Below are positions 5,788-7,384 of a DNA stretch of 7,384 nt, piece after piece. A program made the translations under genes and the position numbers. The notes under the pieces were generated by a model, which was not told where the DNA came from, did not search any database, and was given only the letters and a program-made list of their open reading frames with translations. Location of the stretch: the NCBI GenBank assembly GCA_009784095.1, contig WRDL01000071.1, positions 1-7,384 of the forward strand. The letters are read 5' to 3'. Positions within the stretch are counted from its first letter, which is position 1, and every line of letters starts with the position of its first letter. The DNA comes from Coriobacteriia bacterium. Its GTDB lineage: Bacteria > Actinomycetota > Coriobacteriia > WRKU01.

Positions 5788-5789
5788 CT
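5758..5789. repeat. Inverted repeat after the methyltransferase gene
   Basis: AGTAGCATA (5758-5766) pairs with TATGCTTACT (5780-5789), giving nine pairs with one bulged base and a 13-base loop. It has no T-run, so a Rho-independent terminator is not convincing. The arms contain the same ATGCT core as the 19-bp repeats, so it may be an extra operator. The right arm overlaps the methyltransferase stop codon. Confidence 0.45.
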
Positions 5790-6336
5790 ACTTTGATATC
5801 ACACAGACCGAAAGTGTCTTTCCTGACCACGGAACAAATTGTTTGGTGACCAAGTGCAGGCGAGCTTGTGCAAGCATCGATTTGAGATCTTCGAGACTGG
5901 TGAAGGTGCCTCCGTCCAATCGCTCATTGAGCCGATTGAACCAAGGACTTCGCAACGGTCCATCGGTGAAAGGGTCACCCAGGACAAGGAGCCCCTCATC
6001 TTTGAGGACCCGTGCGATCTGGGATAGTGCGCGCTGCTTGTTTTCCCAGTGGTGCATGGTCTTACCCGCGAACACCACATCGAACGTTTCATCGGAGAAC
6101 GGCAGATGCTCGACCGATGCGACGTGCCATTGGATCGGTGTGCTCGGGAATGATCGACGCCGGGCGGCCTCGATCGCCTGCGCTGAGATGTCGATCCCTA
6201 CCAGCTCTGCCGATGGATAGACATCGGTCAGCTGGTTGAGAAATGCTCCCTGACCGCAACCGACTTCAAGGATCATCGTCGCGTCGGGTCTTCGACCACG
6301 CGCTTCATCGAGCATCTGTCGTTGTAATTGGTTCAT
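5788..6336 (-). CDS. Class I SAM-dependent methyltransferase
   Basis: A 182-residue cytosolic enzyme of the Methyltransf_11 type. Motif I, LEVGCGQGAFL, is at about 23-33 and forms the SAM-binding loop. D49 in VGIDIS is the expected acidic residue at the end of strand 2 that holds the ribose. FDVVFAGKTMHHW (85-97) is the motif IV region, and VLKDEGLLVLGDP is the usual strand 5 lead-in. The substrate cannot be predicted; the domain is short, with only about 20 residues before motif I and no separate substrate-binding domain. I start at the ATG at 6336, preceded closely by CGGAG. A GTG at 6345 would add three residues. The gap to the nitroreductase stop is 12 bases (3 with the GTG), so the two are probably co-transcribed. 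Confidence 0.88.
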   Translation of the reverse strand: MNQLQRQMLDEARGRRPDATMILEVGCGQGAFLNQLTDVYPSAELVGIDISAQAIEAARRRSFPSTPIQWHVASVEHLPFSDETFDVVFAGKTMHHWENKQRALSQIARVLKDEGLLVLGDPFTDGPLRSPWFNRLNERLDGGTFTSLEDLKSMLAQARLHLVTKQFVPWSGKTLSVCVISK

Positions 6337-6348
6337 GCTCCGCACAGA

Positions 6349-7095
6349 TCAGGTGTCATGGATGGTGCGACTGAACATGCCACCGTTGCCGAACTCCCAA
6401 GATCCGCCCCCCGCGCCGATCGAGAAGTGCAGCTTGGCGATCCCGAGGTCATAGGCGATCCGCTCCGCATCGCTGTTTTCGACCGCGGCGGTCACGGTAC
6501 CGTCTTTGAGGGTGAAGATGACCGGTTGACGATTGATCGCCGAGGGTGCTTTTTGCACCGCTTTCATACCGCCATAGAACCACCCGGGGATTGGCTCATC
6601 GAGACGCGTCATCTCGTCGACCGTCTTGGGCGTTCCCCGATGAGTGATTCGCTTGATAGTCTTCTCACGCGCGCTAAGCTCAGGTTCGACATAGCCGATG
6701 GTGATGACACAAGGCACACTTTGCGTACCGACCAACTCGATCGGTGTCGCGTGACGATCGAAAGTCCCTCCGACCCAACAGGTCCCCAGCCCGCGCGCGG
6801 TCGCCTCAAGCACGATCAGTTCACCGAAATAGCCGTTCTTCTCGGTCTCGATGAAGTCCTTAGCATCCCCGACCAGTGCGAGGTAGTTCTGTACTCCCGA
6901 GAAGAACCCATAGGTCTTTCGAAAGTTCAGAAAAGCGTCCCCATTGCCGACGACAAGGCGCATGTTGAGATCCTCTTCGCCGTTGTACTTGTCAACGAGC
7001 GCTTGTAGCGCTTCGACATCAGCGGGCTTGAGCGGTGTGTCGATATAGGATCGGCGCGATACCCGCGTCTCGATAGCTTCCAGTAGATGATCCAT
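6349..7095 (-). CDS. Nitroreductase family protein, TM1586-like
   Basis: A 248-residue FMN-dependent oxidoreductase homologue. The N terminus has the nitroreductase start ETRVSRRSY (9-17), whose arginines normally contact FMN phosphate. GYFGELIVLEATARGLGTCW (88-107) is the central helix-strand pair. A second half begins near PIPGWFYGGMKAVQKAPSA and resembles the first as a degenerate repeat. It ends with DLGIAKLHFSIGAGG and WEFGNGG. This two-half form is what I recall as 'putative TM nitroreductase' (Thermotoga TM1586), in which one chain holds both nitroreductase halves. The natural substrate is unknown. AGGGAG lies about 6 bases before the ATG. It follows the aldo/keto reductase by 39 bases on the same strand, so a shared redox role is possible. 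Confidence 0.88.
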   Translation of the reverse strand: MDHLLEAIETRVSRRSYIDTPLKPADVEALQALVDKYNGEEDLNMRLVVGNGDAFLNFRKTYGFFSGVQNYLALVGDAKDFIETEKNGYFGELIVLEATARGLGTCWVGGTFDRHATPIELVGTQSVPCVITIGYVEPELSAREKTIKRITHRGTPKTVDEMTRLDEPIPGWFYGGMKAVQKAPSAINRQPVIFTLKDGTVTAAVENSDAERIAYDLGIAKLHFSIGAGGGSWEFGNGGMFSRTIHDT

Positions 7096-7134
7096 CTCTT
7101 CTCCCTAGATTACAGACCGGTCCCGATACGATCC
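7096..7134 (-). other. Short gap between the aldo/keto reductase and nitroreductase genes
   Basis: This gap holds the nitroreductase ribosome binding site and an eight-base palindrome GACCGGTC (7115-7122). There is no T-run or clear promoter, so read-through from the upstream gene is likely. Confidence 0.4.
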
Positions 7135-7384
7135 CTACATCTTCATAAAGCGTCGGGTCAGCGAGAGCATAGGCTTGAAGTAGGGTTTTTCAAGTGCCCT
7201 TTTCACATTTTTCAATTCCTTGCGGATCGCGATCTTTTGCGGACACTTCGTCTCACATCGACCGCACTCATTGCACAGCGATGCGACCGCAGGCGTTGAG
7301 GCCATGGTCGTCTGCATCATGTATTTGCCGAATGCGGCGCGCTGACCATCGGTCGCGATCAGGTTATAGCACGCGAAACAGGTC
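7135..7384 (-). CDS. C-terminal end of a 4Fe-4S aldo/keto reductase (COG1453-like), partial
   Basis: The frame is open to the window edge, so only the last 83 residues are seen. They contain one complete cluster motif, CNECGRCETKCPQ (C-x2-C-x2-C-x3-CP), followed by KIAIRKELKNVKRALE. Before it is TCFACYNLIATDGQRAAFGKY. The order YN-x-helix, a gap, then CxxCGxCExxCPQxIxIRxxLxxV is what I recall of the ferredoxin-like tail of COG1453 aldo/keto reductases, whose first cluster motif would lie just outside the window. The TIM barrel is not visible, so another iron-sulfur protein (such as a heterodisulfide-reductase-like subunit) cannot be excluded. The basic C terminus (LTRRFMKM) is unremarkable. 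An internal ATG at 7320 is not the start. The stop lies 39 bases before the nitroreductase. Confidence 0.75.
   Translation of the reverse strand, partial: TCFACYNLIATDGQRAAFGKYMMQTTMASTPAVASLCNECGRCETKCPQKIAIRKELKNVKRALEKPYFKPMLSLTRRFMKM

Noticed and set aside
5849..6239. Three overlapping plus-strand frames opposite the methyltransferase
   Set aside because: These are shadows of a gene with clear SAM-binding motifs, and none has a recognisable domain.
6328..7008. A 226-codon open frame on the plus strand
   Set aside because: It is antisense to the nitroreductase, which has full family motifs and a good ribosome binding site. It has no recognisable domain of its own.

Overview
The window is a densely packed bacterial chromosome segment. 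Hand-counted 60-base blocks range from about 52-63% G+C in housekeeping genes to 42-45% in a toxin-antitoxin insert. Small gaps, 3-4 base overlaps and AGGA/GGAG-type ribosome binding sites point to a bacterium. A ferredoxin-type aldo/keto reductase and a TM1586-like nitroreductase suggest an anaerobic or facultative lifestyle. I could not fix the phylum from sequence alone. I see no rRNA, tRNA, CRISPR array, insertion sequence or convincing intrinsic terminator.

Layout: (1) 2-2268, plus strand: the C-terminal end of an MFS exporter, a CDP-alcohol phosphatidyltransferase and a Ste24-type M48 CAAX protease. They are spaced 3 and 14 bases apart, so this looks like an operon of membrane proteins. 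(2) 2275-3282, minus strand: a cation diffusion facilitator of the ZnT9-like kind, ending 6 bases from the protease stop. (3) 3283-3502: a divergent control region with candidate promoters for both sides. (4) 3503-4643, plus strand: a cpYpsA-like SLOG protein, a possible 39-residue small protein, and the RNA 2',3'-cyclic phosphodiesterase ThpR (LigT). (5) 4630-7384, minus strand, read right to left: a 4Fe-4S aldo/keto reductase (partial), a TM1586-like nitroreductase, a small SAM methyltransferase, then an AbrB-type antitoxin, a PIN toxin and a YjbQ/UPF0047 protein.

The most interesting stretch is 5031-5790. An AT-rich leader (19 G+C of 60 bases at 5701-5760) carries a 19-bp phased repeat array ahead of a VapBC-like pair. 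The ribosome binding site of the antitoxin gene lies inside the last, degenerate repeat. The toxin gene overlaps yjbQ by a four-base ATGA junction, so a metabolic or housekeeping protein appears to be expressed from an autoregulated toxin-antitoxin operon. The yjbQ gene also overlaps the oppositely oriented thpR by 14 bases.

I did not find a wholly new multi-gene system. The best leads are the repeat array with the vapB-vapC-yjbQ chain, the small ORF between the SLOG gene and thpR, and the possibly leaderless start of the SLOG gene.
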